A stretch of DNA of 62,310 nt from Rhodovarius lipocyclicus (GTDB taxonomy: Bacteria; Pseudomonadota; Alphaproteobacteria; Acetobacterales; Acetobacteraceae). The position numbers were made by a program, and so were the translations under genes. A model generated the notes under the pieces. The model saw only the letters and a program-made list of their open reading frames with translations. It did no database searches and was not told the origin of the DNA. Where the stretch lies: the NCBI RefSeq assembly GCF_009900765.1, contig NZ_JAAABL010000021.1:1-62310 (forward strand), in the 5' to 3' direction. Position 1 is the stretch's first letter. The number at the start of each line of letters is the position of its first letter. Positions 35,371 to 45,397 of the stretch are shown here, in pieces.

Positions 35371-35660
35371 CCATCACCCGTCTCTCCCCCCTGGGTGCGC
35401 CCCTGGCGCTGCTGCTGCTGGCGGGTTGTTCCAGCCTTCTCGGCCCGCGCCGCCCGCCCGACCTGCCGGAACAGGCCGTCTGCCGGCAGGAGGCCCGCCG
35501 CAGCGAGGAAGTGCGCAATGTGCAGCGGCGCTGGGCGCCCGGCGCCAACGACCTGATGATCCAGAACGAGATGTATCTGGCCGAGGACCGGGCCTTCCGG
35601 AACTGCCTGCGCGAACGACATCTGCCGGGCGCGAACGGGGTGGAACTGCCCCAGCGCTGA
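35367..35660 (+). CDS. Small putative lipoprotein
   Basis: 97 aa, with a signal segment ending in LLLLAGC, a clear lipobox, and the +2/+3 residues SS that favour outer-membrane sorting. The mature part is charged, with two Cys (QAVCRQE, FRNCLRE) that could form a disulfide. No family recognised. Coupled to nudC by a 4-bp overlap. Confidence 0.75.
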   Translation: MTITRLSPLGAPLALLLLAGCSSLLGPRRPPDLPEQAVCRQEARRSEEVRNVQRRWAPGANDLMIQNEMYLAEDRAFRNCLRERHLPGANGVELPQR

Positions 35661-35711
35661 GCGATTGCCGCCCCGCCGGCCGCCCAGGTGGAATATTGAC
35701 CCCGCCGCGCG

Positions 35712-35740
35712 TTGACGCATGCGGGTGCCATCTTCATAAA
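35712..35740 (+). promoter_or_regulatory. Predicted promoter of sdhCDAB
   Basis: TTGACG (35712-35717), a 17-bp spacer and CATAAA (35735-35740), about 65 bp before the sdhC start. This is a good match to the housekeeping sigma-70 consensus. Confidence 0.6.
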
Positions 35741-35804
35741 GCGGGGTCGAAGGGCGCCGCATTCCCGGCGCCGGCGAAGCCCAGACGAAAGTCGAGGAAC
35801 GAAC

Positions 35805-36248
35805 ATGTCGGAAGCGCTTGACCCGCGGGAGGCCACCTATATCGGCCACCGCACGGACGGCACCATCATCAAGCGCCCCATGTCCCCCCACCTGCAAGCC
35901 TATGACATGATGCAGGTCACCAGCGCGCTGTCGATCATGCACCGCATCACGGGTATGGCCTGGGCGGTGGGCGCGCTGGTTCTGGTGTGGTGGCTGGCGG
36001 CGCTGGCGGCAGGGCCCTCGGCCTTCGCCAAGGTTCAGTGGTTCCTGTCCTCCTTCATCGGCATCCTGTTCCTGTTCGGGCTGACGGCGGTGGCCTGGTA
36101 CCACACGCTGGCCGGCATCCGGCACATGATGTGGGATGCGGGCCGCGGCTTCGACATGCCCAGCGTGTACCGCACGGGCAAAGCCGTGCTGGTGGGGACC
36201 GCCGTGCTGACGGTGCTCACCTGGATCATCGGCATCATCGCGTGGTGA
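35805..36248 (+). CDS. sdhC: Succinate dehydrogenase cytochrome b556 subunit
   Basis: 147 aa with three membrane helices. It carries the SdhC signatures SALSIMHRITGMAW and HTLAGIRHMMWDAG, which contribute heme b and quinone binding. It anchors the catalytic subunits of complex II to the inner membrane. The start at MSEALDPREA excludes 31 upstream codons of the longer frame. First gene of the sdhCDAB operon. Confidence 0.95.
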   Translation: MSEALDPREATYIGHRTDGTIIKRPMSPHLQAYDMMQVTSALSIMHRITGMAWAVGALVLVWWLAALAAGPSAFAKVQWFLSSFIGILFLFGLTAVAWYHTLAGIRHMMWDAGRGFDMPSVYRTGKAVLVGTAVLTVLTWIIGIIAW

Positions 36249-36253
36249 GTGGC

Positions 36254-36649
36254 ATGTCCAAGATCGAGATCAACTCCCTCCGCACCCCGCTCGGCCGCGT
36301 CCGTGGCCTGGGTTCCGCCAAGACCGGCACGCATCACTGGTGGATGCAGCGCGTGACCTCGGTCGCGCTGCTGCCGCTGTTCCTGTGGTTCGTCTATGCC
36401 TGCTTCGCGCTGGCCGGCGCTTCCTACGCCGAGACGAAGGCCTTCGTCGGCTCCCCGGTGAACGCGGTGCTGTTCCTGGTGCTGATCGGCTTCCTGTTCC
36501 ACCACATGGCCTCTGGCCTGCAGGTGGTGGTCGAGGATTACGTCCGCCCCGATATCCGGCGCATGACCGTGGTGCTGGCCATCAAGGCGGTTTGCGTGCT
36601 GCTGGCCGTGATCGCCGGTTTTTCCGTTCTGCGTGTGGCCTTTACCTGA
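36254..36649 (+). CDS. sdhD: Succinate dehydrogenase membrane anchor subunit
   Basis: 131 aa with three membrane helices. TGTHHWWMQRVTSVALLPL and FHHMASGLQVVVEDYV match SdhD, with His residues near the heme. The ATG at 36254 is used, but a GTG at 36245 overlapping the sdhC stop (GTGA) could also start it. Completes the membrane part of complex II. Confidence 0.92.
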   Translation: MSKIEINSLRTPLGRVRGLGSAKTGTHHWWMQRVTSVALLPLFLWFVYACFALAGASYAETKAFVGSPVNAVLFLVLIGFLFHHMASGLQVVVEDYVRPDIRRMTVVLAIKAVCVLLAVIAGFSVLRVAFT

Positions 36650-36721
36650 AGGCCTTCGCCCCTATTTCCGCCTTGTCGCCGGTATCCTCCGGCCCTTGGA
36701 ACGTTTGAGAGCCTGAGAGCC

Positions 36722-38533
36722 ATGAACGCCATCAGCAAGCCTTCTCAATCCGCCTACCGCATCGTCGATCATACCTATGACGTCGTGGTGGTGGGCGCCG
36801 GCGGTGCCGGTTTGCGCGCCACCTTCGGCATGGGCGCGGCGGGGCTCAAAACGGCCTGCATCACCAAGGTCTTCCCGACCCGCAGCCACACCGTGGCGGC
36901 GCAGGGCGGCGTTGGCGCCTCGCTCGGCAACATGGGCGAGGACAATTGGCGCTGGCACATGTACGACACCGTGAAGGGGTCGGACTGGCTGGGCGACCAG
37001 GACGCCATCGAATACATGTGCCGCGAGGCGGTGCCGGCGATCATCGAGCTTGAGCACTACGGCGTGCCGTTCAGCCGCACCGATGACGGCCGCATCTACC
37101 AGCGCCCCTTCGGCGGCCACATGCAGGATTACGGCAAGACCCCGGCAATGCGCGCCTGCGCCGCCGCCGACCGCACGGGCCACGCCATCCTGCACACGCT
37201 GTATCAGCAGGCGCTGAAGGCCAATTGCGAGTTCTTCGTCGAATACATCGCGCTTGACCTCATCATGGACGATGAAGGCGCCTGCCGCGGTGTGATGGCC
37301 TGGAACCTGGAAGACGGCACCATCCATCGCTTCCGCGCCCAGTCCGTGGTGCTGGCGACGGGCGGTTATGGCCGCGCCTATTTCTCCTGCACCTCCGCCC
37401 ACACCTGCACCGGCGATGGCGGCGGCATGGTGCTGCGCGCCGGCCTGCCCCTGCAGGACAACGAGTTCGTGCAGTTCCACCCCACCGGCATCTACGGCTC
37501 CGGCTGCCTGGTGACCGAGGGTGCGCGCGGCGAGGGCGGCTACCTGACCAACTCCGAGGGCGAGCGCTTCATGGAGCGCTACGCCCCCACCGCCAAGGAC
37601 CTGGCCAGCCGCGACGTCGTGTCGCGCGCCATGTCCATGGAAATCCGCGAAGGCCGCGGCGTGGGCCCCCACAAGGACCACATCCACCTGCATCTGGAGC
37701 ATCTGGGCGCCGAGCTGCTGCATGAGCGCCTGCCGGGCATCTCCGAGACCGCGAAGATCTTCGCGGGCGTGGATGTGACCAAGGAGCCCATCCCGATGCT
37801 GCCGACCGTGCACTACAACATGGGCGGCATCCCCACGAACCTGTTCACCGAGGTGCTGCGCCCCACCGCGCAGAACCAGGACGCGACGGTGCCCGGCCTG
37901 ATGGCCGTGGGCGAAGCCGCCTGCGTCTCGGTGCACGGCGCGAACCGCCTGGGCACCAACTCGCTGCTCGACCTCGTGGTGTTCGGCCGCGCGGCCGCGC
38001 TGCGCGCCAAGGACACCATCAAGCCCGGCGCCACCCAGGCGCCGCTGCCGCCCAAGGCCGGCGAGAACGCGCTGGACCGCCTGGATCGGGTGCGCCATGC
38101 CAAGGGCAGCACCTCCGTCGCCGAGCTGCGCCTGTCCATGCAGCGCACGATGCAGACGCATGCCGCCGTGTTCCGCACCTCCGAACTGCTGAAGGAAGGC
38201 TGCGAGAAGATGGCGAAGGTGGCTGCGGGCTACGACGACATCCGCATCGCCGACCGCAGCCTGATCTGGAACAGCGACCTGGTGGAGGCGCTGGAGCTGG
38301 ACAACCTGCTCGGCAACGCGCTGACCACCATCGTCGGCGGCGAGGCCCGCAAGGAATCCCGAGGCGCCCACGCGCAGGAGGATTACCCCGAGCGCGACGA
38401 CGTGAACTGGATGAAGCACACGCTGGCCTGGGTGAACGACAAGCGCGAGGTCACGCTCGACTACCGGGACGTGAAGATGCGCACCCTGACCAATGAAGTG
38501 CAGGTGTTCCCTCCCAAGCCGCGGGTGTACTGA
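36722..38533 (+). CDS. sdhA: Succinate dehydrogenase flavoprotein subunit
   Basis: 603 aa, oxidising succinate to fumarate on the cytoplasmic face. The FAD Rossmann motif [16 protein letters not shown] lies at about residues 22-37. The flavin-linking His is in [15 protein letters not shown], and other landmarks are [20 protein letters not shown] and [18 protein letters not shown]. The C-terminus ends [11 protein letters not shown], as in other SdhA. 72 bp after sdhD and 3 bp before sdhB. Confidence 0.97.
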   Translation: MNAISKPSQSAYRIVDHTYDVVVVGAGGAGLRATFGMGAAGLKTACITKVFPTRSHTVAAQGGVGASLGNMGEDNWRWHMYDTVKGSDWLGDQDAIEYMCREAVPAIIELEHYGVPFSRTDDGRIYQRPFGGHMQDYGKTPAMRACAAADRTGHAILHTLYQQALKANCEFFVEYIALDLIMDDEGACRGVMAWNLEDGTIHRFRAQSVVLATGGYGRAYFSCTSAHTCTGDGGGMVLRAGLPLQDNEFVQFHPTGIYGSGCLVTEGARGEGGYLTNSEGERFMERYAPTAKDLASRDVVSRAMSMEIREGRGVGPHKDHIHLHLEHLGAELLHERLPGISETAKIFAGVDVTKEPIPMLPTVHYNMGGIPTNLFTEVLRPTAQNQDATVPGLMAVGEAACVSVHGANRLGTNSLLDLVVFGRAAALRAKDTIKPGATQAPLPPKAGENALDRLDRVRHAKGSTSVAELRLSMQRTMQTHAAVFRTSELLKEGCEKMAKVAAGYDDIRIADRSLIWNSDLVEALELDNLLGNALTTIVGGEARKESRGAHAQEDYPERDDVNWMKHTLAWVNDKREVTLDYRDVKMRTLTNEVQVFPPKPRVY

Positions 38534-38536
38534 ACC

Positions 38537-39319
38537 ATGGCCACGTTTACCCTTCCCAAGAACAGCACGATCGGCCAGGGCAAGACCCACAAGGCCGAGC
38601 CGGGTGCCAAGAACGTCAAGGCGTTCAAGATCTATCGCTGGGATCCGGACACGGGCGAAAACCCGCACATGGACACCTACGAGATCGATCTCGACAAGTG
38701 CGGCCCGATGGTTCTGGACGCGCTGATCAAGATCAAGAACGAGGTGGACACGACCCTGACCTTCCGGCGTTCCTGCCGCGAGGGCATCTGCGGGTCCTGC
38801 GCCATGAACATCGACGGCCTGAACACGCTCGCGTGCCTCAAGCCGATCGAGGACGTGAAGGGCGAGGTGAAGATCAACCCGCTGCCGCACATGCCGGTGG
38901 TGAAGGATCTCGTGCCCGACCTGAACCAGGTCTACGCCCAGTACCGCTCCATCGAGCCCTGGCTGAAGGCCGACACCCCCGCGCCGCCGGATGAGGAGCG
39001 CCGCCAGTCCAAGGAAGAGCGCGCCAAGCTGGACGGCATGTGGGAGTGCATCCTGTGCTTCTGCTGCTCGACCAGCTGCCCCAGCTACTGGTGGAACGGC
39101 GACCGCTACCTGGGCCCGGCCGTGCTGCTGGCCGCCTATCGCTGGATCGCGGACAGCCGCGACGAGCACACCGGCCAGCGGCTGGACGACCTGGAAGACC
39201 CCTTCCGCCTGTACCGCTGCCACACCATCATGAACTGCACCCGGACCTGCCCGAAGGGGCTGAACCCGGCCGAGGCGATCGGCAAGATCAAGCAGCTGAT
39301 GGTGGAACGCCAGGGCTGA
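38537..39319 (+). CDS. sdhB: Succinate dehydrogenase iron-sulfur subunit
   Basis: 260 aa, carrying electrons from FAD to quinone. The [2Fe-2S] ligands lie in [13 protein letters not shown] and CLK. The [4Fe-4S] and [3Fe-4S] ligands lie in [16 protein letters not shown] and [17 protein letters not shown]. Last gene of sdhCDAB; repeat copy 4 begins 9 bp downstream and probably marks the operon end. Confidence 0.97.
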   Translation: MATFTLPKNSTIGQGKTHKAEPGAKNVKAFKIYRWDPDTGENPHMDTYEIDLDKCGPMVLDALIKIKNEVDTTLTFRRSCREGICGSCAMNIDGLNTLACLKPIEDVKGEVKINPLPHMPVVKDLVPDLNQVYAQYRSIEPWLKADTPAPPDEERRQSKEERAKLDGMWECILCFCCSTSCPSYWWNGDRYLGPAVLLAAYRWIADSRDEHTGQRLDDLEDPFRLYRCHTIMNCTRTCPKGLNPAEAIGKIKQLMVERQG

Positions 39320-39328
39320 GCAAGCAGG

Positions 39329-39502
39329 CCAGGGGGCGCCGCCCCCTGGACCCCAAGAGTTTGGTGCCGGTCCTGTAAGCGTATTTCTTATTGATTTTAA
39401 TCATGAAAATGGCGCCCCGCCTCCCAAGGTAAGGCGCCAATCAATGGGTTCAAAGGGTTGCTACAACCCTTTGCGGGGAGCCCGAGGGGCAGAGCCCCTC
39501 GG
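39329..39502 (+). repeat. Composite hairpin repeat, copy 4 (GAAA hairpin missing)
   Basis: CCAGGGGGC-GCC-GCCCCCTGG (39329-39349) is followed directly by the GTTTGGTGCC segment without the GAAA-loop hairpin. The AT-rich core (about 39380-39408), the GGCGCC-type hairpin, CAAAGGGTTG-CTA-CAACCCTTTG and the outer stem CCGAGGGGC-AGA-GCCCCTCGG (39482-39502) follow. It lies in the 346-bp gap between sdhB and the peptide-binding protein gene. The rest of that gap (39503-39665) shows no gene. Confidence 0.85.
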
Positions 39503-39665
39503 CCTTCTTACGCCCTTGGAAGGCAGCGCCCCTCGGCCCTCCCCCCCGCCTACAACGCGGGCATTTCCCGCCCCGCTTTCGTCGATCCCGCGCAAATACC
39601 GCATCGCCACCTGGCTAACGCGCGTGTCATCCTTCGCCGTATTCACTGAAGAAGGAGTAGCGCCG

Positions 39666-41246
39666 ATGGATCGTCGCACTATGTTCAAGGCGGCCGGCGC
39701 GGCCACGTTGGGGGCGGCCTCCGCCCCGGCTTTGGCCCAGGGCAGCCGCACCTTGCGCTTCATCGCGCAGATCGACCTGACCTTCCTGGACCCGCATTTC
39801 TCCACCGCCAACATCAGCCGCAACCATGCCTACATGGTCTATGACACGCTGTTCGGCCTGGATGAGAACTACAATGCCAAGCCCCAGATGCTGGAGGGTT
39901 TCACCACCAGCAGCGACGGCAAGCAGTGGGACCTGAAGCTGCGGGAAAACCTGTGGTTCCATGATGGCGAGCCGGTGCGCGCGAAGGATTGCGTGGCCAG
40001 CCTGAAGCGCTGGGCCGTGCGCGATGCCTTCGGCGGCGCGCTGATGCGCAGCACCGATGAACTCACCGCCGTGGACGACCGCACCATCCGCTTCACGATG
40101 AAGCGCCCCTTCCCCCTGCTGCCGGACGCGCTGGGCAAGTTCGTGGCGATGATGCCCGCCATCATGCCGGAGCGCCTGGCCAACGCCGACCCCAACACCC
40201 AGGTGACGGAGATCATCGGCAGCGGCCCCTTCCGCTATGTCGCCAGTGAGCGTCTGCAGGGCGCGCGCAACGTCTATCAGAAGTTCGACCGCTATGTGCC
40301 GCGCGCCGATGGGCCCGCGATCGGCACCGCCGGGCCGAAGGTGGTGCATTTCGACCGCGTGGTGTGGTCCACCATCCCCGATTCCTCCACCGCCGCCGGC
40401 GCGCTGCTGAACAATGAGCAGGATTGGTGGGAATATGTCTCCCACGATCTGGCGCCGATGGTGCGGCGCGCGCGCGGCATCACCATGCGCGTGCAGGATG
40501 AGACGGGCACGCTGGGCATGCTGCGCCCGAACTTCCTGCAGCCGCCCTTCGACAACCCCGCCATCCGCAAGGTGGTGATGAAGGCGATCGACCAGACCGC
40601 CTGCATGCAGGCCATCGTGGGCGACGACCGCAGCCTGTACCACACGCCGCTGGGCTTCTTCTGCCCCAACACGCCCATGGCCAGCGAGGTGGGCCTGGAA
40701 CCCCTGAAGGGCCCGCGCGACTACGAGGCGCTGAAGCGGGAGCTGATCGCCGCCGGCTATAAGGGCGAGCGCGTGGTGATGATGGTCGCCTCCGACTATC
40801 TGACCATGAAGCTGCAGGGCGACGTGGTGGCCGATTCGCTGAAGCGCATCGGCATGAACGTGGACTACCTGGTGACCGATTGGGGCAGCATGCTGCAGCG
40901 GCGCACCAATCGCGGCCCGGTGGATCGCGGCGGCTGGAGCGCCTTCATCACCACCTGGACCGGCACCGACTGGGTCAGCCCCGCCGTGCATATCAGCATC
41001 CGCGGCCGTGGCGAGGCCGGCTATCCGGGCTGGAACAACAATCCGCGGCTGGAGGAGCTCTACACCGCCTGGATGGACGCGCCGGACTTGGCGACCCGCC
41101 AGGCGATCTGCCGCGACATCCAGCTGGCCTGCATGGAGGAATGCACCTACTACCCGCTCGGCCAGTTCAAGCAGGCCTCGGCCTGGCGCGGCCTGCGGGA
41201 CGTGCAGCCGGGCTTCACGAAGTTCTGGGGCGTGCGCCCGGCGTGA
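39666..41246 (+). CDS. Peptide/nickel-type ABC substrate-binding protein
   Basis: Family 5 extracellular solute-binding protein, 526 aa. An export signal with a twin-arginine-like start, MDRRTMFKAAGAATLGAA, ends near ALAQG. The motif GLDENYNAKPQMLEGF and the segment WDLKLRENLWFHDGEPVRAKD are typical of the DppA/OppA fold. No permease or ATPase genes follow, so it is an orphan receptor here. The ATG at 39666 follows GAAGGAG. It is convergent with the DUF4387/AtuA genes, 38 bp away. Confidence 0.9.
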   Translation: MDRRTMFKAAGAATLGAASAPALAQGSRTLRFIAQIDLTFLDPHFSTANISRNHAYMVYDTLFGLDENYNAKPQMLEGFTTSSDGKQWDLKLRENLWFHDGEPVRAKDCVASLKRWAVRDAFGGALMRSTDELTAVDDRTIRFTMKRPFPLLPDALGKFVAMMPAIMPERLANADPNTQVTEIIGSGPFRYVASERLQGARNVYQKFDRYVPRADGPAIGTAGPKVVHFDRVVWSTIPDSSTAAGALLNNEQDWWEYVSHDLAPMVRRARGITMRVQDETGTLGMLRPNFLQPPFDNPAIRKVVMKAIDQTACMQAIVGDDRSLYHTPLGFFCPNTPMASEVGLEPLKGPRDYEALKRELIAAGYKGERVVMMVASDYLTMKLQGDVVADSLKRIGMNVDYLVTDWGSMLQRRTNRGPVDRGGWSAFITTWTGTDWVSPAVHISIRGRGEAGYPGWNNNPRLEELYTAWMDAPDLATRQAICRDIQLACMEECTYYPLGQFKQASAWRGLRDVQPGFTKFWGVRPA

Positions 41247-41284
41247 TGGCCATGGGGGCCGGGGGCGGCGTGCCCCCCGCCCTC

Positions 41285-41602
41285 TCACAGGTTGATCGGC
41301 ACTTCCACATCCAGCAGCGGCGCGTGCTGCTGGGCGCCATACACATCGGTGTCCCCGATGCCGCCCGCCGGCACCAGCCTGGGCAGCGTCGCCTTGAAGG
41401 CATTGGCGCTGTCATAGGGCGTCAGTAGCACGTCGCTTTCCTTCACCCCGTACAGGCGGGCGAACAGGGCCTCGTTGATCACGCCCGTCGCCTTCACGGC
41501 GCGGTAGCGGGCCGGATCCTCGAACAGGATGTCGATGGTCACCAGGAAGGGCCCGGCGTTCTTGCTTTTGCAGATCTGCGCGATGTCTCGGATCTTGGGC
41601 AT
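41285..41602 (-). CDS. DUF4387 protein
   Basis: 105-aa cytoplasmic protein beginning MPKIRDIAQICKSKNAGPF and ending with VYGAQQHAPLLDV, as in the DUF4387 family. It starts 1 bp after the AtuA-family stop. AtuA (DUF1446) and DUF4387 proteins are regularly adjacent or fused, suggesting one complex or one enzyme in two parts. The biochemical role is not established. Confidence 0.85.
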   Translation of the reverse strand: MPKIRDIAQICKSKNAGPFLVTIDILFEDPARYRAVKATGVINEALFARLYGVKESDVLLTPYDSANAFKATLPRLVPAGGIGDTDVYGAQQHAPLLDVEVPINL

Positions 41603-41603
41603 C

Positions 41604-42968
41604 TCAGTTCCTGACGGTTTCGTATTCGATGGGGAACAGCTCGCACGGGTCCTTCGGCGCCAGGGTGTGGAAGACGCTGAACTGGTACATGGGGCCGAGT
41701 TCGATGTCGGACGGCGAGAAGGGGAAGGCCATGTTGCCCTCCTTGCACAAACGCTCCGGGAAATCGGCGTGCAGCATGCTGGTGCGGGCCATGGCGATCA
41801 CGGCGTTGGCGGTGTCCTGGTCCTGGGCCACCACCTCGATCACGAAGCCCAGCTCGTGGCTCGTGATCTGCTTGATGGGTTCCCAGCCCGCCATCACGCC
41901 GTCCTTGCCATAGGTGCGGACAACCATGGTGTAGCTGTCGGGCGAGACGCCGAAGGCCGCGGCCTTGGCCAGCACCTTGGCGCGGTGGGTGTCCAGGTAG
42001 TCGTCTATCTGGCTGATCAGCACCGGGTCGCGGGTGCCGCAGATGGTGATGGCGCGATAGCCCGCGAGTTCCACGCCCTCCAGCTTCACGGTGTAGGGGC
42101 GGGGCGTCCAGCTCATGCCACTGACGCGCACGGCGCGCTCGGTCTCGATGTCGAAGCGCACATTGGAGGTATCGAGCAGCCCGCCCGGCTCCACATGGTG
42201 GATGGGGCTGGAATTCTCGTGCAGGGCGAAGTTCGCCACCGACAGCGGGGTGCAGCGGCGGATCGGGTTGGGCGGCTCGCAGATCAGGTAGTCGTCGCGG
42301 ATGGTGACCAGCAGGCAGTCGGGCTCCTTGGGTGTGGTGGGCTCGGCGCCGCATTCCAGCATCTTGCCGGCGTACCAGCTGGGGGCGGGCTGCATGCCGG
42401 CGCGGATGGCCGCCGCCGCCCATTGCGCGGGGTCGCTGCTGCGCCCGGCCAGGATCACTTCCGCACCCTCGTCCAGCGCCTTGATGAAGGGCTCGGGGCC
42501 CATCATCGCCACGATGCGCTTGGCGCGGCGGATGCGGTCGGCGTCCAGCTCCGGCATGTTGGCGAGCGGCTTGGTCAGCCCGGCCTCGGCGCGCGCCACC
42601 AGATCCTCACGGTCGGGCTCGGCATGGATCAGCGCCATCTTGAAGGAGAGTTTCTCCTCCCGCGCGATCTCGCGCACGATCTCGGCCTGCCAGGCCAGGT
42701 GCGGCTCACCGCCCGCGCCGCCGGAGGTGCCGATGATGCAGGGAATTTTCGCGGCCCGCGCCGCGATCAGCATCAGCCGCAGGTCGCGCTTCACCGCGAG
42801 GCGTGAGGTGAAGCTGGTGCCATTGCCCAGGTAGAAGGGGCCGGGGTCGGTGCTGCCGGCATCGGCGCCGATCACATGCGGCTCCCGCGCCATGCCGATG
42901 CGCAGCGATTCCTCGGCATAGCCATAGCCGAGGATGCCGCTGGTCGAGAGGAGGCGATATTCCTTCAC
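41604..42968 (-). CDS. AtuA-family (DUF1446) protein
   Basis: 454-aa cytoplasmic protein of the acyclic terpene utilisation AtuA family. Landmarks are HVIGADAGSTDPGPFYLG, IIGTSGGAGGEPHL and EVILAGRSSDPAQWAAAA. AtuA belongs to the citronellol/geraniol pathway in pseudomonads, but most members occur elsewhere without the carboxylase genes of that pathway, and none are seen here. It sits between a Bug receptor (10 bp) and DUF4387 (1 bp), so it likely works on the acid brought in by that receptor (inference). Confidence 0.85.
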   Translation of the reverse strand: MKEYRLLSTSGILGYGYAEESLRIGMAREPHVIGADAGSTDPGPFYLGNGTSFTSRLAVKRDLRLMLIAARAAKIPCIIGTSGGAGGEPHLAWQAEIVREIAREEKLSFKMALIHAEPDREDLVARAEAGLTKPLANMPELDADRIRRAKRIVAMMGPEPFIKALDEGAEVILAGRSSDPAQWAAAAIRAGMQPAPSWYAGKMLECGAEPTTPKEPDCLLVTIRDDYLICEPPNPIRRCTPLSVANFALHENSSPIHHVEPGGLLDTSNVRFDIETERAVRVSGMSWTPRPYTVKLEGVELAGYRAITICGTRDPVLISQIDDYLDTHRAKVLAKAAAFGVSPDSYTMVVRTYGKDGVMAGWEPIKQITSHELGFVIEVVAQDQDTANAVIAMARTSMLHADFPERLCKEGNMAFPFSPSDIELGPMYQFSVFHTLAPKDPCELFPIEYETVRN

Positions 42969-42978
42969 GGTCTTTTCC

Positions 42979-43950
42979 TTACTGGCGGGTGATCAGGCCT
43001 TCGCGGGCGGCGGCGATCCAGCGTGCGTCGTCTTCCCGCATCAGGGTGGCCAGCTGCTCCAGGTTCATCGGCGCGGCCTCATTGCCCAGCGTCGCGTAGC
43101 GTTCCTGCATGGCGGGGGTGGCGATGATCTCGTTCAGCGCCTGGTTCAGCTTGCTGGTGATGTCGGTGGGGGTGCGGACGGGGGCCAGCAGGCCGAACCA
43201 GCCGATGAAGTCGGCGCCGCTCACCCCCGCTTCCTTCAGCGTCGGCACATCGGGCAGGAAGGGCGACCGCTCGGGCGAGGAGACGCCGATGACGCGCACC
43301 TGGCCCGACTGCACCAGGGCGCGGGCGGTGGCCGGGCTGCCCCAGGCCATGGGCAGGTGCCCCGCCGTCAGGTCCGCCAGATAGGCGCCGCTGCCGCGAT
43401 AGGGCACCTCATTCAGCTCGATGTTCGCGCGCTTGGCGAACTGGCGCGCCGCGAAGGAGGACTGGGCATCGGAAGTGCCCTGGGCCATGCCGCCCTGGGT
43501 GGCGCGGGCGTGTTCCAGCATGCCGCGGATGTCGCTGAACGGCGCGCGCATGCTGGACATCATCACCAGCGGATAGCGCGCCAGCAGCGAGACCAGCTGG
43601 AAATCCGTCACCGGGTCATAGGGCAGGTTCACCAACTGCCGCGCCATGATGTGGGTGCTGGTCTGCGCGCCGAAGGTGTAGCCATCGGGCTGGCTGCGGG
43701 CCACGGCCTCCGTGCCCACCACGCCATTGGCGCCGGCGCGGTTTTCCACCACGAAGCTGTGGCCGGTGCGGCCGGTCAGCGCCTCCGCCAGGGCGCGGCA
43801 GGTCACGTCGGTGCCGCCGCCGGGGGCATAGGGCACGACGATGCGCACGGTGCGCGCGGGCCAGTTCTCCTGCGCCGAGGCGATTGCGGGCAAGGCGGGG
43901 GCGGTGAGCGCGGCCAGGGCGGCCCGGCGCGTCAGGGTCGGACGGTTCAT
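42979..43950 (-). CDS. TctC/Bug-type substrate-binding protein 3
   Basis: 323-aa periplasmic receptor with a signal peptide, MNRPTLTRRAALAALTAPAL, ending near ASAQE. Family blocks are WPARTVRIVVPYAPGGGTD, VVENRAGANGVVG and VPYRGSGAYLADL. It lies in a minus-strand run with an LLM monooxygenase upstream (64 bp) and AtuA downstream (10 bp). No TctAB partner is present. Confidence 0.92.
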   Translation of the reverse strand: MNRPTLTRRAALAALTAPALPAIASAQENWPARTVRIVVPYAPGGGTDVTCRALAEALTGRTGHSFVVENRAGANGVVGTEAVARSQPDGYTFGAQTSTHIMARQLVNLPYDPVTDFQLVSLLARYPLVMMSSMRAPFSDIRGMLEHARATQGGMAQGTSDAQSSFAARQFAKRANIELNEVPYRGSGAYLADLTAGHLPMAWGSPATARALVQSGQVRVIGVSSPERSPFLPDVPTLKEAGVSGADFIGWFGLLAPVRTPTDITSKLNQALNEIIATPAMQERYATLGNEAAPMNLEQLATLMREDDARWIAAAREGLITRQ

Positions 43951-44014
43951 GAACGTTATCCCGGTTGGCTTCTTGTGATGGGCCGCGCGGTCAGGCCCCG
44001 CGCGGCGATGGGGT

Positions 44015-45397
44015 TCAGGCGGCGGAAGCGGGTTTGACCCGGCGCCAGTCCCCGGCATTGGGCCTGGGCAGGCCCAAATTCTCGCGCAGCGTCTCGCCGG
44101 CGTAATCCTGGTGGTACAGGCCGCGCCGCTGCAGTTCGGGCACCACCAGCCGCACGAAATCCTCGAAGGCGCCGGGGGTGTGGGTGGCGGCCAGCACGAA
44201 GCCGTCGCAGGCCGGCGTGGTGAACCATTCCTCCATCTGATCGGCCACATCCGTGGGCGTGCCGCAGAAGATGGGGAATTCGCCGATCGTGCCGCGCCCG
44301 GAGAAATGCACGAAATCCCGCACGGTCGGGTTCGCCTTGCCCGAGAGCATCACCACCCGGTCGCGGAAACCGGTCCAGGAGATGCGCCGCAACTCCTCGT
44401 CGGTGAATTCGGAATCGAGGTCCTTGGAGCCGAAATCGAAGTTCAGCGCCTCCGACAGCAGCACCAGCGCGTCGATGGGCTTGGCCAGGGTGCGGATGTA
44501 GTCGCGCTTGGCCTCCGCGATCTCCCGCGTTTCGCCGACGCAGACATAGCAGGCGGGCGCGACGGAGACGCTGGCGGGGTCGCGCCCGGCCTCGGCCACG
44601 GCCTGCTTGAGTTCGGCATACTGCTTCCGGCCGGCGGCGAGGTTGGGATAGACGACGAAGATCAGCTCCCCCCAGCGGCCTGCGAACTGGCGCCCGCGCC
44701 CGCTCTGCCCGGCCTGGATCAGCACGGGCTGGCCCTGGGGGGAGCGGGGGACCGACAGCGGCCCGCGGCTGCGGAAATACCGGCCCTCATGCTTCAGCGC
44801 GCGCACCTTCGCGCCATCGGCGAAGCGGCCGGTGGCCTTGTCCATGATCAGCGCGTCGTCGTCCCAGCTGTCCCAATGGCCCAGCACCACCTCCACGAAC
44901 TCATCGGCGCGGTCATAGCGCTGGTCGTGGGCCAGGTGCTCGGTGCGGCCGAAATTCCCGGCCTCGGAGCTGTTGAGGGAGGTGACGACGTTCCAGGCGG
45001 CGCGGCCCCGGGTCATCAGGTCCAGCGTGGCGAACAGGCGCGCGACGTGGAAGGGCTCGTAATAGGTGGTGGAGTAGGTGGCCCCCAGCCCCAGCCGCTT
45101 CGTGGCCATGCCGATGGCGGTGAGGATGGAGATGGGGTCCATCTTCACCACGCGGATGCCGTTCTCCACCGCTTCCCGATGGTCGTCGGTGAAGATGTCG
45201 GGCATGGCCAGGCGGTCGTCGAAGAAGGCCAGGTGGAACTTGCCTTCCTCCAGCACGCGGCCGATGCGCTGGAAATACTCCGGCGTCAGGAAATCCATCA
45301 TGTTGGCGGGGTGGCGCCAGGAACCCGGGGTGATCGAGCAGTTCTGCGCCTGCATGAATCCCACCATCTTGATCTGGCGGGGCTTGCCCTGCGGCAT
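44015..45397 (-). CDS. LLM-class flavin-dependent monooxygenase (NtaA/DszA type)
   Basis: 460-aa FMNH2-dependent monooxygenase of the bacterial-luciferase-like NtaA/SnaA/DszA group. Landmarks are AFFDDRLAMPDIFTD, LGLGATYSTTYYEPFHVARL, TRGRAAWNVVTSLNSSEAGN and PVLIQAGQSGRGRQFAGR. Members oxidise nitrilotriacetate, EDTA, alkanesulfonates or dibenzothiophene sulfone with flavin supplied by a separate reductase; no reductase is visible nearby. First gene of the unit with Bug 3, AtuA and DUF4387, and divergent from a LacI regulator. Confidence 0.9.
   Translation of the reverse strand: MPQGKPRQIKMVGFMQAQNCSITPGSWRHPANMMDFLTPEYFQRIGRVLEEGKFHLAFFDDRLAMPDIFTDDHREAVENGIRVVKMDPISILTAIGMATKRLGLGATYSTTYYEPFHVARLFATLDLMTRGRAAWNVVTSLNSSEAGNFGRTEHLAHDQRYDRADEFVEVVLGHWDSWDDDALIMDKATGRFADGAKVRALKHEGRYFRSRGPLSVPRSPQGQPVLIQAGQSGRGRQFAGRWGELIFVVYPNLAAGRKQYAELKQAVAEAGRDPASVSVAPACYVCVGETREIAEAKRDYIRTLAKPIDALVLLSEALNFDFGSKDLDSEFTDEELRRISWTGFRDRVVMLSGKANPTVRDFVHFSGRGTIGEFPIFCGTPTDVADQMEEWFTTPACDGFVLAATHTPGAFEDFVRLVVPELQRRGLYHQDYAGETLRENLGLPRPNAGDWRRVKPASAA

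Noticed and set aside
36662-39223. An 853-codon minus-strand frame opposite sdhA/sdhB
   Set aside because: The opposite strand encodes unmistakable complex II subunits; the minus frame is His/Ala/Gly-rich shadow sequence.
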